A DNA stretch of 64,000 bases from Rhizobium sp. 007 (GCF_015353075.1 NZ_CP064187.1:4223001-4287000); one strand, 5' to 3'; shown: positions 43,881 through 52,841, counted from the first letter of the stretch. Program-made: numbers and translations. The notes: generated by a model from the letters alone, not told the origin.

Positions 43881-43916
43881 TTGACAATATTTCGTTACTT
43901 AGCAAAATGACGAAAT
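43881..43916 (+). promoter_or_regulatory. ArsR-type operator and promoter over the arsR start codon
   Basis: TTGACA (43881-43886) and AAAATG (43904-43909) are 17 bp apart. ATTTCGT (43889-43895) and ACGAAAT (43910-43916) form a 7-bp dyad with a 14-bp spacer. The right arm includes the first two bases of the ArsR ATG at 43915. There is no ribosome-binding site between -10 and ATG, so the transcript may be leaderless. Confidence 0.55.
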
Positions 43917-44217
43917 GCAAGATGTTGATATTTTGAAAGCCCTCGCCAATGAACGACGCCTCGTCGTTCTCGAATGGTTGAAAGAGCCGCGGGAGCATTT
44001 CTTGCCTCAGGTGGATGGCGACCTAGAGGACGACGGTGTCTGCGCCGTGCTCATCGCCGAAAAGCTGGGCATAACACCGGCAACGCTTAGCGAACATATG
44101 CGTATATTGGTGCAGGCGGAGCTGGTACACGCAAAACGTATAAAGCAATGGATCTTCTATCGGCGCAATGAAGACCGCATCGCGGCGCTGAAGCAGGGGC
44201 TTTTCGCACACCTATGA
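43915..44217 (+). CDS. ArsR-type winged-helix regulator
   Basis: A 100-residue protein: DILKALANERRLVVLEWLKE opens, then CAVLIAEKLGITPATLSEHMRIL, the ArsR recognition helix, and ELVHAKRIKQWIFYRRNEDRI the wing. It lacks obvious metal-binding Cys pairs (single Cys at about residue 42), so it may not sense metal. Divergent from the dehydratase gene with an operator over its start. A close upstream ribosome-binding site is not visible. Confidence 0.85.
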   Translation: MQDVDILKALANERRLVVLEWLKEPREHFLPQVDGDLEDDGVCAVLIAEKLGITPATLSEHMRILVQAELVHAKRIKQWIFYRRNEDRIAALKQGLFAHL

Positions 44218-44226
44218 TCGGTCGGG

Positions 44227-45123
44227 TCATGGCTGACCCAGCCGCTCGCCTATGAACTCCACCACGGCGCGCACTGATGGCAGTTGGCCGCGCCGATGCG
44301 GGAGGAGCACCGTTGTCGTGATGTTGCCCGCCGTCCATTCTGGCAGGATACGGATCAATCGCCCTTGCTCTATTGCCTCTCGGCAGACGGAAGTCGGAAG
44401 AATGGTGATTCCCATTCCCGCCGCCGCGGCTCTCAGCAGGACGAAAGGTTCGTCGGCCGCCATCACCGGCGGTGGCTTGACCAGCGTTTCGTCCCCTGTG
44501 GCCGAGAAAAGCCGCCAGGCCGTCTCGGTGAGGCTGGGCATGACGGCAGCATGCGCCACGAGATCCTCCGGCCTTTGTGGAGCCCCGTGCCTGTCGACAT
44601 AGGATGGCGCGGCGACCAGAAGAAATTCATGCTCTGCCAATTTGCGCTGCACGAGGCTTGAATCGGCAAGCGGCAGCTGATGGCTGCGTACTGCGATGTC
44701 GAAGCCCTCTTGTACGATATCGACGAAGCGATCGGTGACATGCAGAAAGACTTTAAGCTTCGGATATCGGAGCGCCAGGTCCGGCAGATGCTCGGCCAGC
44801 ATGAACTGCGAAGTCGGCACCGAGGCCGTGATGCGCACGGTGCCGCTCGGCTCGCCGAGACGCGACCGGACAATGCTTTCCGCCATCTCCGCTTCGATGA
44901 CGGATGCCTGCGCGTGCTCGAAGAAATCGCGTCCCAAATCCGTGAGTGAAAAGCTGCGCGAGGTGCGCTGGATCAGTCGCGCGCCCAGCTTAGCCTCCAG
45001 TTCCGCAACACGCTTGCTCACCGTCGATTTGGGAACGCCGAGGCGCCGTCCAGCGGCGGTGAAGCTGCCGCCTTCGACTGCGTGAACGAAAAGGTTGAGA
45101 TCGTTGAGGTTAAAGGAGCTCAA
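44227..45123 (-). CDS. LysR family transcriptional regulator
   Basis: A 298-residue regulator with FNLNDLNLFVHAVEGGSFTA, RRLGVPKSTVSKRVAELEAK and LIQRTSRSFSLTDLGRDF as HTH and linker, then the effector domain (GTVRITASVPTSQFMLAEHL, SFLLRAAAAGMGITILP-type region at FVLLRAAAAGMGITIL). Start is TTG at 45123 with GGAAG ahead. Divergent from the GST gene across 113 bp, so it likely controls it. This is the CrgA-like group with a short N terminus. Confidence 0.88.
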   Translation of the reverse strand: MSSFNLNDLNLFVHAVEGGSFTAAGRRLGVPKSTVSKRVAELEAKLGARLIQRTSRSFSLTDLGRDFFEHAQASVIEAEMAESIVRSRLGEPSGTVRITASVPTSQFMLAEHLPDLALRYPKLKVFLHVTDRFVDIVQEGFDIAVRSHQLPLADSSLVQRKLAEHEFLLVAAPSYVDRHGAPQRPEDLVAHAAVMPSLTETAWRLFSATGDETLVKPPPVMAADEPFVLLRAAAAGMGITILPTSVCREAIEQGRLIRILPEWTAGNITTTVLLPHRRGQLPSVRAVVEFIGERLGQP

Positions 45124-45236
45124 TTCAATCTTCCAGATTTATAGACTTTGATGTGCATTTTGAGCCGCTGTTCGGCAATCGTCCACAAAACGATATTCTG
45201 ATCGTGAAATCAGTTCAATCCCGAAAGGAACGACGA

Positions 45237-45944
45237 ATGTCTCCGATTTTGTTTTACGGAGTGCCGGAAGGCTGCTCTTTTGCCTCCATTGTCGCACTCG
45301 AATGGTCAGGCGAGCCCTATCGCCTGTGCCGCATCGAGATGCCGGAAGTCGTCTCGAGCAAAGACTATGGGCGGATCAACGCGATCGGCGAAACACCTTC
45401 GCTCATGCTTGGCGATGGCCGTGTCATCAGCGAGAGCATGGCAATCCTCAACCACATCGCTTCCGGCCACATCCGCAAGGGTCTCGGCTTTGCACAGGGC
45501 AGCGCCGAGTTCGATAGGCTGAACCAGATGCTCGCCTATCTCAATACCAGCTTTTTCAACGCCTTCAGCCCGCTCTGGTACACGATCGAGCATGAGCTGG
45601 AGCCGGATGCCAGGAAGGCGCTGACCGCTTATGGCGTTGCCAAGGTCGAGAAGGTCCATAGGGAACTCGAGCAACTTCTTGCCGGCCGCAAGTGGCTGCT
45701 TGGCAAAGGACCCAGCCTTGCCGACGCCTATTTCGCCGGCATCGCACGTTGGAACGACTTCCACAAGGTCGTGGACCGCAAGCAATTCCCGGCACTGAAC
45801 AGCCTCTATGAGAGGCTGCAGGAAAATCAAGCAGTGCGCTTTGCCCTGGCGATCGAACACGAAGAACCGGCTGAAAGCACAGGTGGCTTTCGTGGCCATG
45901 TCACCCTCAAGGACGCGCTAGGCTATCTGAAGCACGCAGCCTGA
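45237..45944 (+). CDS. Glutathione S-transferase family protein
   Basis: A 235-residue GST with MSPILFYGVPEGCSFASIVA at the N terminus (Ser in the catalytic region), INAIGETPSLMLGDGRVISES as the glutathione-binding loop with its Thr-Pro, and SLADAYFAGIARWND as the C-terminal helix cap. AAAGGAA precedes the ATG at 45237; an in-frame ATG at 45153 lies nearer the LysR start and lacks a ribosome-binding site. Probable target of the divergent LysR. Substrate unknown. Confidence 0.85.
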   Translation: MSPILFYGVPEGCSFASIVALEWSGEPYRLCRIEMPEVVSSKDYGRINAIGETPSLMLGDGRVISESMAILNHIASGHIRKGLGFAQGSAEFDRLNQMLAYLNTSFFNAFSPLWYTIEHELEPDARKALTAYGVAKVEKVHRELEQLLAGRKWLLGKGPSLADAYFAGIARWNDFHKVVDRKQFPALNSLYERLQENQAVRFALAIEHEEPAESTGGFRGHVTLKDALGYLKHAA

Positions 45945-45957
45945 TGCCTTGCAAAAT

Positions 45958-45987
45958 TATCCGCGCGGGTCATTCCCCGCGCGGATA
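45958..45987 (-). terminator. Strong GC hairpin overlapping the end of betC
   Basis: TATCCGCGCGGG pairs with CCCGCGCGGATA, a 12-bp stem around a 6-base loop. It includes the betC stop codon and last codons. On the minus strand it is followed by AATTTTGCA. It should end betC transcription and may also stop read-through from the GST gene. Confidence 0.7.
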
Positions 45988-47487
45988 TCGCTGGTTCTCT
46001 TCCAGAACGTTAAGGTCCATGTGGTTGCGCATATAGCGCTCCGAGGCCTTCTGCAGCGGCTGGTAGTCCCAGGGATAATAGGCGCCATTGCGCAGCGCTG
46101 CATAAACGACCCAGCGGCGTGCCTGGCTTTCCCGCACGGATTGGTCGTATTGTGCGAGGTTCCAGCGTCTATTTGCCTGTTCGGTCAATGCCTTGAGCGT
46201 CGCGGTATGGGCCGGGTCCGTAGCGAGGTTCTTGAGCTCGTGCGGATCGGCATCGAGGTCGAAGAGCATCGGCGGGTCTTTTTCGCAGAGCGACAGCTTG
46301 TAGCGCCTGTCGCGCAGGCAGACGAGCGGCGCGATCGAGCCTTCCGCAGCATATTCCATCGGCACCGGGCCGCGACTGCCGGTGCCCGTGGCGAGGGGGG
46401 CCAGATCCTCGCCGTCGGTCCATTTCTTGAGCGAGCTTATGTCGAGACCGGCAAGTCCGGCCAGCGTTGGCGTTACGTCCAGCGTTGAAATCGGCTGATC
46501 GATTCGCGTTGCCTTCCAGCCGGGTGCGGCAATCATCAGCGGTACCCGCGCCGAACCGTCGAAGAAGCACATCTTGAACCACAGCCCGCGTTCGCCGAGC
46601 ATGTCGCCGTGGTCGGAGACAAACAGGATGATGGTGTTTTCCGCCATCCGTCCGCGCTCGAGCACGTCGAGGATCTCGCCGATTTTCTCGTCCACATAAG
46701 AGATACTGGCGAAGTAGCCCCTTCGCGCGCGGCGGATGTGTTCGGGCGTAATGTCGAAAGCCTTGTAGTCGCAGGCTTCGAGCAGGCGCTGCGAATGCGG
46801 ATCGAGCTCATCGAACGGGATTGGTCCGACCTTAGGGTCGAGCGCCGGGCAGTCTTCGTAGAGATCAAAGAATTTCCGCCGTGCCACGTAAGGGTCGTGC
46901 GGGTGCGTGAAGCTGACGGTCAGACACCATGGACGCTCGTCCTGCCGGCGCGAAAGATCGTAGAGTTTGCGGGTCGCGTGGTAGGCAACCTCGTCGTCAT
47001 ATTCCATCTGGTTGGTGATTTCGGCGGCGCCGGCGCCGGTGACCGAACCAAGGTTGTGATACCACCAGTCGATGCGCTCGCCGGGTTTCGTATAGTCGGG
47101 CGTCCAGCCGAAATCGGCGGGATAGATATCGGTCGTCAGCCGCTCTTCGAAGCCGTGAAGTTGATCTGGCCCGACGAAATGCATCTTGCCGGAAAGCGCT
47201 GTCTGATATCCGGCGGCCCGCAGATGGTGCGCGTAAGTCGGGATGTCGGAGGCAAATTCCGCGGCATTGTCATAGACGCGTGTCCGGCTGGGGAGCTGGC
47301 CCGACATGAAGGAGGCTCGCGCCGGAGCGCAGAGCGGGCTTGCCGTATAGGTGTTGGCGAAACGCACGGAACGCTCCGCCAATGCCTTCAGATGCGGCGC
47401 GTGAAGAAATTCGGCCGGTCCGTCCGGAAACAGCGTTCCGTTGAACTGGTCGACCATGAGGATGAGGATATTCGGGTGCGCCATCAT
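45970..47487 (-). CDS. betC: Choline-sulfatase
   Basis: A 505-residue sulfatase that hydrolyses choline-O-sulfate to choline and sulfate, feeding glycine betaine and sulfur supply. The formylglycine motif is ASPLCAPARASF (Cys converted in the active site), FHP-type metal residues appear as SFTHPHDPY, and FVSDHGDMLGERGLW is the calcium/Asn-Asp site. C-terminal SLCEKDPPMLFDLDADPHELKNL matches the choline-sulfatase subgroup (recognised from LFDLDADPHE). The LysR regulator typical of this cluster is divergent; the binding-protein gene between them is deleted. Confidence 0.93.
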   Translation of the reverse strand: MMAHPNILILMVDQFNGTLFPDGPAEFLHAPHLKALAERSVRFANTYTASPLCAPARASFMSGQLPSRTRVYDNAAEFASDIPTYAHHLRAAGYQTALSGKMHFVGPDQLHGFEERLTTDIYPADFGWTPDYTKPGERIDWWYHNLGSVTGAGAAEITNQMEYDDEVAYHATRKLYDLSRRQDERPWCLTVSFTHPHDPYVARRKFFDLYEDCPALDPKVGPIPFDELDPHSQRLLEACDYKAFDITPEHIRRARRGYFASISYVDEKIGEILDVLERGRMAENTIILFVSDHGDMLGERGLWFKMCFFDGSARVPLMIAAPGWKATRIDQPISTLDVTPTLAGLAGLDISSLKKWTDGEDLAPLATGTGSRGPVPMEYAAEGSIAPLVCLRDRRYKLSLCEKDPPMLFDLDADPHELKNLATDPAHTATLKALTEQANRRWNLAQYDQSVRESQARRWVVYAALRNGAYYPWDYQPLQKASERYMRNHMDLNVLEENQRYPRGE

Positions 47488-47504
47488 TCGTTGGTCCTTG
47501 GATA

Positions 47505-47687
47505 TTAGAGGCCGAGCGAGCTTTTCACCGTATCAGCAGCAGGCTTCCCGTCGAGCGTGGTGACGCCGGAGAGCCACGGATCGATGGCCTTTTGGATTTG
47601 CCTTTTGCCATGCAGGGGCAAGCGGCACCGGAGAGGAGGAAGAAGAGGGGCTGGCAGCGAACCGGTTCGTGGACGAATTCTTTCCAT
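47505..47687 (-). pseudogene. choX: choX remnant (choline ABC periplasmic binding protein, C terminus only)
   Basis: The last 27 codons read AIDPWLSGVTTLDGKPAADT and end KSSLGL, the C terminus of choline-binding ChoX. Just upstream, in the other frame, WQKANP continues the match, separated by an extra A. An ATG at 47687 with AGGGGAAC is present, but only about 30 non-matching codons join it to the tail. A normal ChoX has about 310 residues, so some 270 codons are gone. The stop is 17 bp from the betC start, showing the former choX-betC operon. Confidence 0.72.
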
Positions 47688-47781
47688 TGCAGTTCCCCTG
47701 TTATTCGAGCAATTTATTGAACATCAGGTTAGTTCCCCTTGTGAAGCTGGCTTTTTTCAATGGGTGATCAAAGGATTTCTT

Positions 47782-48702
47782 ATGGCAGAGCGACCAATTG
47801 ACCTTGGATGGGTTCGCGTATTTGCCGCGGTGGGGAAAATGGGCAGTCTCTCGTCTGCGGCCGGAACTCTCGGCCTGACCCAGCCTGCTGTCAGCTATCA
47901 GATCCGCCGCCTGGAAGAGCACATGGGCGTCAGCCTCCTTCAGCGGCAGCACCGCGGTGTCGAATTGACGTCGGAAGGCCGCAGGCTTTTCGACGTCACC
48001 TCTCGTACGGTTGACGATATCGACATGTTGGTGCGCAGTTTTCGCAGCCAATCCGAACGTCCGGCGATCAGGCTGAGGACGGATTACGCCTTCTCATCGC
48101 TCTGGCTGATCCCACGTATGCATACCTTCCGCCTGCATTATCCCGAAATGGACATCCAGATCGTCGCGACGCAGCGCATGGAGCACGGCCCGCCGGATGG
48201 CGACATTGCCGTCGTCTTCGGAACGCGGCAGGAATTCGGCAGCAACGCGACGCTACTTCTGCCGGAAAAGGTCGTCCCGATTTGCACCCAAGGCTTTCTG
48301 GATCGAAACGGCCCCTTCTTCGATCCGTTCGAGATTGCCAGCGCGCGTCTTCTGCATCTCGATACGCGCGCACCGTCGCCGTGGTTCGATTGGAAGAGCT
48401 ACCTCGCCGAGCTCGGCATCAATCGTGATGCGGCCGTAGGGCAGGGCGAGCTCAGTTTCAACACATATTCGCTTGTCGTGCAGGCGGCGATCGGCGAGCA
48501 GGGGCTGGCGATCGGCTGGATGGGTCTGGTCGATTCGCTGCTAGCGTCACGTATGCTGGTTACAGCCGGACCGATGTTGGAGGCCACGGACCGTGGCTAC
48601 TGGCTTGTGCCGCCCAAAGCGCAGAGCGCGGAGACTGATCGGCTTGCCGCCTGGCTGATCTCCGAGGCCGGCATAGACTCGCTCAAGGCGCAAGATCTTT
48701 GA
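47782..48702 (+). CDS. LysR-type choline-sulfate utilisation regulator
   Basis: A 306-residue LysR protein. The N-terminal HTH (DLGWVRVFAAVGKMGSLSSA, then LGLTQPAVSYQIRRLEEHMG) is followed by YAFSSLWLIPRMHTFRLHYP, the pattern seen in GcvA-like LysR proteins. In rhizobia the regulator divergent from choX-betC is of this kind. AAAGGAT precedes the ATG at 47782. Its 3' end overlaps convergent otsA by 20 bp. Confidence 0.88.
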   Translation: MAERPIDLGWVRVFAAVGKMGSLSSAAGTLGLTQPAVSYQIRRLEEHMGVSLLQRQHRGVELTSEGRRLFDVTSRTVDDIDMLVRSFRSQSERPAIRLRTDYAFSSLWLIPRMHTFRLHYPEMDIQIVATQRMEHGPPDGDIAVVFGTRQEFGSNATLLLPEKVVPICTQGFLDRNGPFFDPFEIASARLLHLDTRAPSPWFDWKSYLAELGINRDAAVGQGELSFNTYSLVVQAAIGEQGLAIGWMGLVDSLLASRMLVTAGPMLEATDRGYWLVPPKAQSAETDRLAAWLISEAGIDSLKAQDL

Positions 48703-50056
48703 GAAAATCCCGGCACCAGCGCGAAACATCGTGTTCGAGCAAATGGTCCATCATCATCTGCCAGCGCTCTTTCCGCTCTTCCAGCGGCATGCTGAGCGCC
48801 CTCGCCATCGCGTTTGCCGTACCCTCGATGTCGTAGGGGTTGACCAGCAGGGAGCCTTTCAGCTCGCGGGCAGCACCGGCGAAGCGCGAAAGCACGAGCA
48901 CGCCCGGATCGTCCGGGTTTTGTGCGGCCACATATTCCTTCGCGACAAGGTTCATCCCGTCCCGGAGCGGCGTCACCAAGCCGACTTTGCCGAGCCGGTA
49001 GAGCCCCGCGAGAATGTGGCGTCCCACGGAGCGGTTGATATAGCGTATCGGCACCCAATCGACGGCGCTGAGAGCGCCGTTCACCCTGCCGGCCTGCTCG
49101 GCCACGGTGCGTTGCATGGCTTCGTATTCAGGCACTTCGGAGCGGGACTTCGGAGTGATCTGCAGATAGGTGACACGCCCCTGCTGTGCCGGGTTGGCCA
49201 GGATGAAGCGCTCGAAAGCGTCGATGCGCTGCGTGATGCCCTTGGAATAATCTAGGCGGTCGACGCCGATGATCAGGCTGCGGCCTTCGATGCTTAGACG
49301 CGCTTTTTTGACCATGCTGTTGGTCGCGGCCCTTTGGGCGAATTCGGCAAAGGCTGCAGTCTCGATGCTGATCGCATAGGCGCCGCCCTTGAAAGTCCGG
49401 CCGTGGGAGCTGTAGCGGCCTTCGCCGAGTTCGTCGCCGATGCCTTCCCGTCTGAGACAGCCGGCGAAATTCTCAAGGTCGTGATCCGTCTGAAAGCCGA
49501 CAACATCATAGTGCGAGAGGCCGCGCATGATCTGCTCGTGAACCGGCATTGTGAAGAGCACGTCCGCAGGCGGCCATGGAATATGGAGGAAGAAACCGAT
49601 GCGGTTCTTCAGGCCCATTTGACGCAGTTCCGCGGCGAGCGGGATCAGGTGGTAGTCGTGCACCCAGATGAGGTCATCGGGTTCGATCAGCGGCGCCAGC
49701 CGATGGGCGAAAAAACGGTTGACGCGGAAATAGCCGGCCATCTCCTTGCGGCCGTATTCCGCGAGATCCAGACGGTAGTGGCAGATCGGCCAGAGAACGC
49801 GGTTGGCAAAGCCGTGATAGTATTCTTCCACATCGGTATCGGTCAGATCCGTCAGTGCATAGGTGATGTTGCCTTGCTGCAGCCGTGCAAGCGGCTGCGG
49901 CTCATGCTCGCCGCTCGACTTTCCCGACCAGCCCATCCATATGCCGCCGCGCTCTTCAAGGGCTGCCTTTAGGGCGACCGCCAGCCCGCCGGCGGGCGCA
50001 ATGCCGCCCTTGTCGGGAACGGGCACGCGATTGGAAACAATGACGAGACGGCTCAT
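48683..50056 (-). CDS. otsA: Trehalose-6-phosphate synthase
   Basis: A 457-residue GT20 glycosyltransferase that joins UDP-glucose and glucose-6-phosphate. SRLVIVSNRVPVP is the N-terminal start, WVHDYHLIPLAAELR and GVDRLDYSKGI are the sugar and nucleotide sites, and TPLRDGMNLVAKEYVAAQ the conserved donor loop. GAAAGGAA precedes the ATG. Second gene of an otsB-otsA operon with a 44-bp gap. Trehalose protects against osmotic and drying stress. Confidence 0.96.
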   Translation of the reverse strand: MSRLVIVSNRVPVPDKGGIAPAGGLAVALKAALEERGGIWMGWSGKSSGEHEPQPLARLQQGNITYALTDLTDTDVEEYYHGFANRVLWPICHYRLDLAEYGRKEMAGYFRVNRFFAHRLAPLIEPDDLIWVHDYHLIPLAAELRQMGLKNRIGFFLHIPWPPADVLFTMPVHEQIMRGLSHYDVVGFQTDHDLENFAGCLRREGIGDELGEGRYSSHGRTFKGGAYAISIETAAFAEFAQRAATNSMVKKARLSIEGRSLIIGVDRLDYSKGITQRIDAFERFILANPAQQGRVTYLQITPKSRSEVPEYEAMQRTVAEQAGRVNGALSAVDWVPIRYINRSVGRHILAGLYRLGKVGLVTPLRDGMNLVAKEYVAAQNPDDPGVLVLSRFAGAARELKGSLLVNPYDIEGTANAMARALSMPLEERKERWQMMMDHLLEHDVSRWCRDFLKDLAP

Positions 50057-50100
50057 GCCAGTTCCTTTCATGCAATGAAATACGTCGGGCGCTCAAATCA

Positions 50101-50898
50101 TCACGAGGCCAATGCCTCAATGATGCCGCGCAGAGCTTCGGCAGAAGGGATGGAGCCGCGCGCTTCGCTCGCAGGCGAAAGCGGCCCGACGCGGATCGAA
50201 TGGCCGCCAAGCCGGTTGACCGTGCGAAACATCGCTTCGTCGGTCACGTCGTCCCCGATCGCAATGGCGCGTCTGCCGGCAAAGACCGGATGTGAGAGAA
50301 AGGCTTCGACCGCGTTGCCCTTGTCGGCGCTGGCCGGACGAATTTCGATCACCATCTTGCCGTGCTGGATCGTCCAGTTCGGTCCGGCTCGACTAAGCGC
50401 CTGTTCCATCAATGGTTCGAGTTCGAGCTCCCTGTCCGGTGCAAGCCGATAATGTGCGGCGACCGCCGCTCCCTTATCCTCGATCAGAACCCCCGCCCAA
50501 CCTGCAGTCTCGGCGGTGAGATCCGCCTTCAGCCTCTCGAATTGCGCTGTGACTTCGGCTTTGCGCACGCTTCCGTCCGGGTCGCGCCGCTCGGCACCGT
50601 GAAGTCCGGCGATCGGAAAGTGGAACGGCGAAAAAAGCTGGTCGGCATAGTCGAGCCCCCGGCCGGTCACCAGGGCCAGCGCACCTCCGAGCCTTGTCGC
50701 CAAGGCGTCGAGATTTGCAGGCAGCGACGGTGGAACGACGATGTCGTCCGGCGTTTCGGCTAACTCGAGCAAGGTCCCGTCGATATCCATGAAGAGAGCC
50801 CATTTTTCCGGCTCGGCGGAGAGAACAGCGAGAATAGAGTCTTCCCCTGAAACCGCATCCGGTTTCGAGGCGCTGAGAGACTGCTTCTGGTATGACAT
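50101..50898 (-). CDS. otsB: Trehalose-6-phosphate phosphatase
   Basis: A 265-residue HAD phosphatase. ALFMDIDGTLLELAETPD carries the nucleophile and acid (D-x-D-G-T), LVTGRGLDYADQL motif II, and AIAIGDDVTDEAMFRTV motif IV (D-D with the metal). It hydrolyses trehalose-6-phosphate to trehalose. First gene of the otsBA operon; the otsB-then-otsA order is common in proteobacteria. Confidence 0.95.
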   Translation of the reverse strand: MSYQKQSLSASKPDAVSGEDSILAVLSAEPEKWALFMDIDGTLLELAETPDDIVVPPSLPANLDALATRLGGALALVTGRGLDYADQLFSPFHFPIAGLHGAERRDPDGSVRKAEVTAQFERLKADLTAETAGWAGVLIEDKGAAVAAHYRLAPDRELELEPLMEQALSRAGPNWTIQHGKMVIEIRPASADKGNAVEAFLSHPVFAGRRAIAIGDDVTDEAMFRTVNRLGGHSIRVGPLSPASEARGSIPSAEALRGIIEALAS

Positions 50899-50935
50899 GA
50901 GGCTCTATCTATGTCAGGCCCCGCTTCAGGCAACC

Positions 50936-51337
50936 CTAACTTTCCGTTTCGAAGCGCGGCAGGGCTTCGATATTGCCGGTCCAGGGCAGCGCAGAGCGGC
51001 ACCAGATCTGCTTGCGCGGCGACAGCTCGGCCCGCTCATTGATCGTGCCGACGCGGATGCCGACGAAGGCGTTGTCCTCTCCCATGCGATAGAGATGCGA
51101 GCCGCAATCCGGACAGAAGAACTGCCGGCTGTATGCTCCGCTTTCGCCATGCTTGACATAGGTTTTCGGCGTACCGCGGAGAAGCCGGAAATCGTCCTGT
51201 CGCGCAACCGTGCTGACGCGATAGGCCGTCCCCGTCAGCCGCTGGCAATCCGTGCAATGACAGATGCTGACGCGCTCCGGATCGATCTCGGCCTCATAGG
51301 CAATCGCGCCGCAATGGCATCCCCCGGTAACGTGCAT
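50936..51337 (-). CDS. GFA family zinc protein (glutathione-dependent formaldehyde-activating-like)
   Basis: A 133-residue zinc-binding protein. The Cys set is clear: GGCHCGAIAYE, SICHCTDCQRLTG, and QFFCPDCGSHLY, which make the two zinc sites of the GFA fold. In methylotrophs GFA promotes S-hydroxymethyl-glutathione formation; most homologues have no tested role. Between otsB and the S10 peptidase on the same strand, 7 bp after the peptidase stop. Confidence 0.9.
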   Translation of the reverse strand: MHVTGGCHCGAIAYEAEIDPERVSICHCTDCQRLTGTAYRVSTVARQDDFRLLRGTPKTYVKHGESGAYSRQFFCPDCGSHLYRMGEDNAFVGIRVGTINERAELSPRKQIWCRSALPWTGNIEALPRFETES

Positions 51338-51344
51338 CTGCTCC

Positions 51345-52841
51345 TCATTCGGCTATCTGCGCCGCCGGATGCTGGCCATAGAAGGCCTTGGCATCAGCGG
51401 TAAAAGCGGTCCGCGCCTGCGCATTGGTGTAGAACATATGGCCGCCGCGATAGACGTCCAGGCTTACACGGCCTCGCGTCAGGCTTTCAGGCAGATGGTC
51501 CACGACATAGCGGCTGACCCCATAGGGCGTGACGATATCGCTGTAGCCATGTGCGATCAGCAAATGAAAGCCTGGATTGGAACCCAGTAGCTCGCGGATG
51601 TCGTCCGTTATGCTCGCCTGCAGCCGTGATCCGCTGCCGTGTCCACCGCCCCATTCCCACTGACGGCTGACGTCGCTTTCGAGCAGCGTATAGGTCATCT
51701 CGGTCCTGAAGCCGAGTTCGTTGCGTGCGTAATCGGCAAAAGCGCCGCCATAAGCGCGGGTAAATCCGTCGAGGACCGCATCATCGCCACGATCGGAGTC
51801 TGAACCCGGATAAGGGTCGGGCGTTGCGAATGAGGCATCGTAGGGGCTCATCACCTCGCCCTGCTGCTTGGCGGAATTCTTGGCAAAGGCATTGCCCAGG
51901 AAGCCGCGGTTTCGGGTGACGACGTCTTCGGGAATGCCGGTCATCGTCGAGACCTTGCCATAGAATGCCTTCGCAGCCTCCCCCGCCGGTGCTGGTCCGG
52001 CCAAGGTCGTCAGATACTCGCCGAGCGCGAACTTCTCCGCGTCTCTTTGCGCTTCTTCGTCAAAGGTCTTGCGGCGCTCGGCTTCAGCGGCGGCGAGGGA
52101 CGGGAACTCCAGAGCAGCTCCAAGCGCAAACCGGTCTGCATTGAACATCAGCTGGCCCTCAAGCAACGGCGAGAGCATGACCGCGCCGGCGATGATGATG
52201 CCTTGGCTTTGCCGAAGGGCAGCGGCGACCTTCGCGGCACGGAAACCGCCATAGCTTTCGCCGAGAAGATATTTTGGTGAGCCAGAGCGATTGTTGTGCG
52301 CGACATAAAGCGCGATCGCCTTTGCAATGCTCTGCGCATCGGCGTTGACGTTGTAATAGTTCGAAGCGTCGTCGGCCTTCGCCGTGCGGCTCCATCCTGT
52401 GCCGATCGGATCGATCAGCACGAGATCGGTGAAATCGAGCCAGCTCTGCGGATTGTCGACGAGCTTCGCATTTGCGCCGTCCCGGGCCTGGGGACCGAAA
52501 TCCAATATGCGCGGCCCGACGAGCCCAAGGTGCAAAAATGCGGAAGCCGCGCCCGGACCGCCGTTGAAAGCGAAGGTAATCGGCCGGTTGGCCGCACCCT
52601 CCTTGGCGATATAGGCGGTGTAGAATATCGCGCCGGTGCGAGCGCCGTTCTGCCCGAAGAGATCGAGCGTGCCCGCCGTCGCCGTATAGGTCAGCCTGCG
52701 CCCGCCGATGTTCTGTTCATGCTGGGTCACGGAATCGGACGGCAACAGCTTCAAGACGCCGGGCCGCTCCTGGGCATTCGAGACAGCAGGTGCAGCGAGA
52801 GCCAGCAGCGCGAACAGGATGGCGGCAGATCGGAACGACAC
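51345..52841 (-). CDS. S10 family serine carboxypeptidase-like protein
   Basis: A 498-residue exported alpha/beta hydrolase of the S10 group. A Sec signal (MSFRSAAILFALLALAAPAV) begins it. The catalytic Ser is in YLLGESYGGFRAAKVA (about residue 196), FAFNGGPGAASAFLHLG holds the oxyanion loop, and LIAHGYSDIVTPY and GGHMFYT supply the Asp and His. It removes C-terminal residues from peptides in the periplasm. Start is GTG with AGGAGG ahead. The peptidase probably heads the pair with the GFA gene. Confidence 0.87.
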   Translation of the reverse strand: MSFRSAAILFALLALAAPAVSNAQERPGVLKLLPSDSVTQHEQNIGGRRLTYTATAGTLDLFGQNGARTGAIFYTAYIAKEGAANRPITFAFNGGPGAASAFLHLGLVGPRILDFGPQARDGANAKLVDNPQSWLDFTDLVLIDPIGTGWSRTAKADDASNYYNVNADAQSIAKAIALYVAHNNRSGSPKYLLGESYGGFRAAKVAAALRQSQGIIIAGAVMLSPLLEGQLMFNADRFALGAALEFPSLAAAEAERRKTFDEEAQRDAEKFALGEYLTTLAGPAPAGEAAKAFYGKVSTMTGIPEDVVTRNRGFLGNAFAKNSAKQQGEVMSPYDASFATPDPYPGSDSDRGDDAVLDGFTRAYGGAFADYARNELGFRTEMTYTLLESDVSRQWEWGGGHGSGSRLQASITDDIRELLGSNPGFHLLIAHGYSDIVTPYGVSRYVVDHLPESLTRGRVSLDVYRGGHMFYTNAQARTAFTADAKAFYGQHPAAQIAE

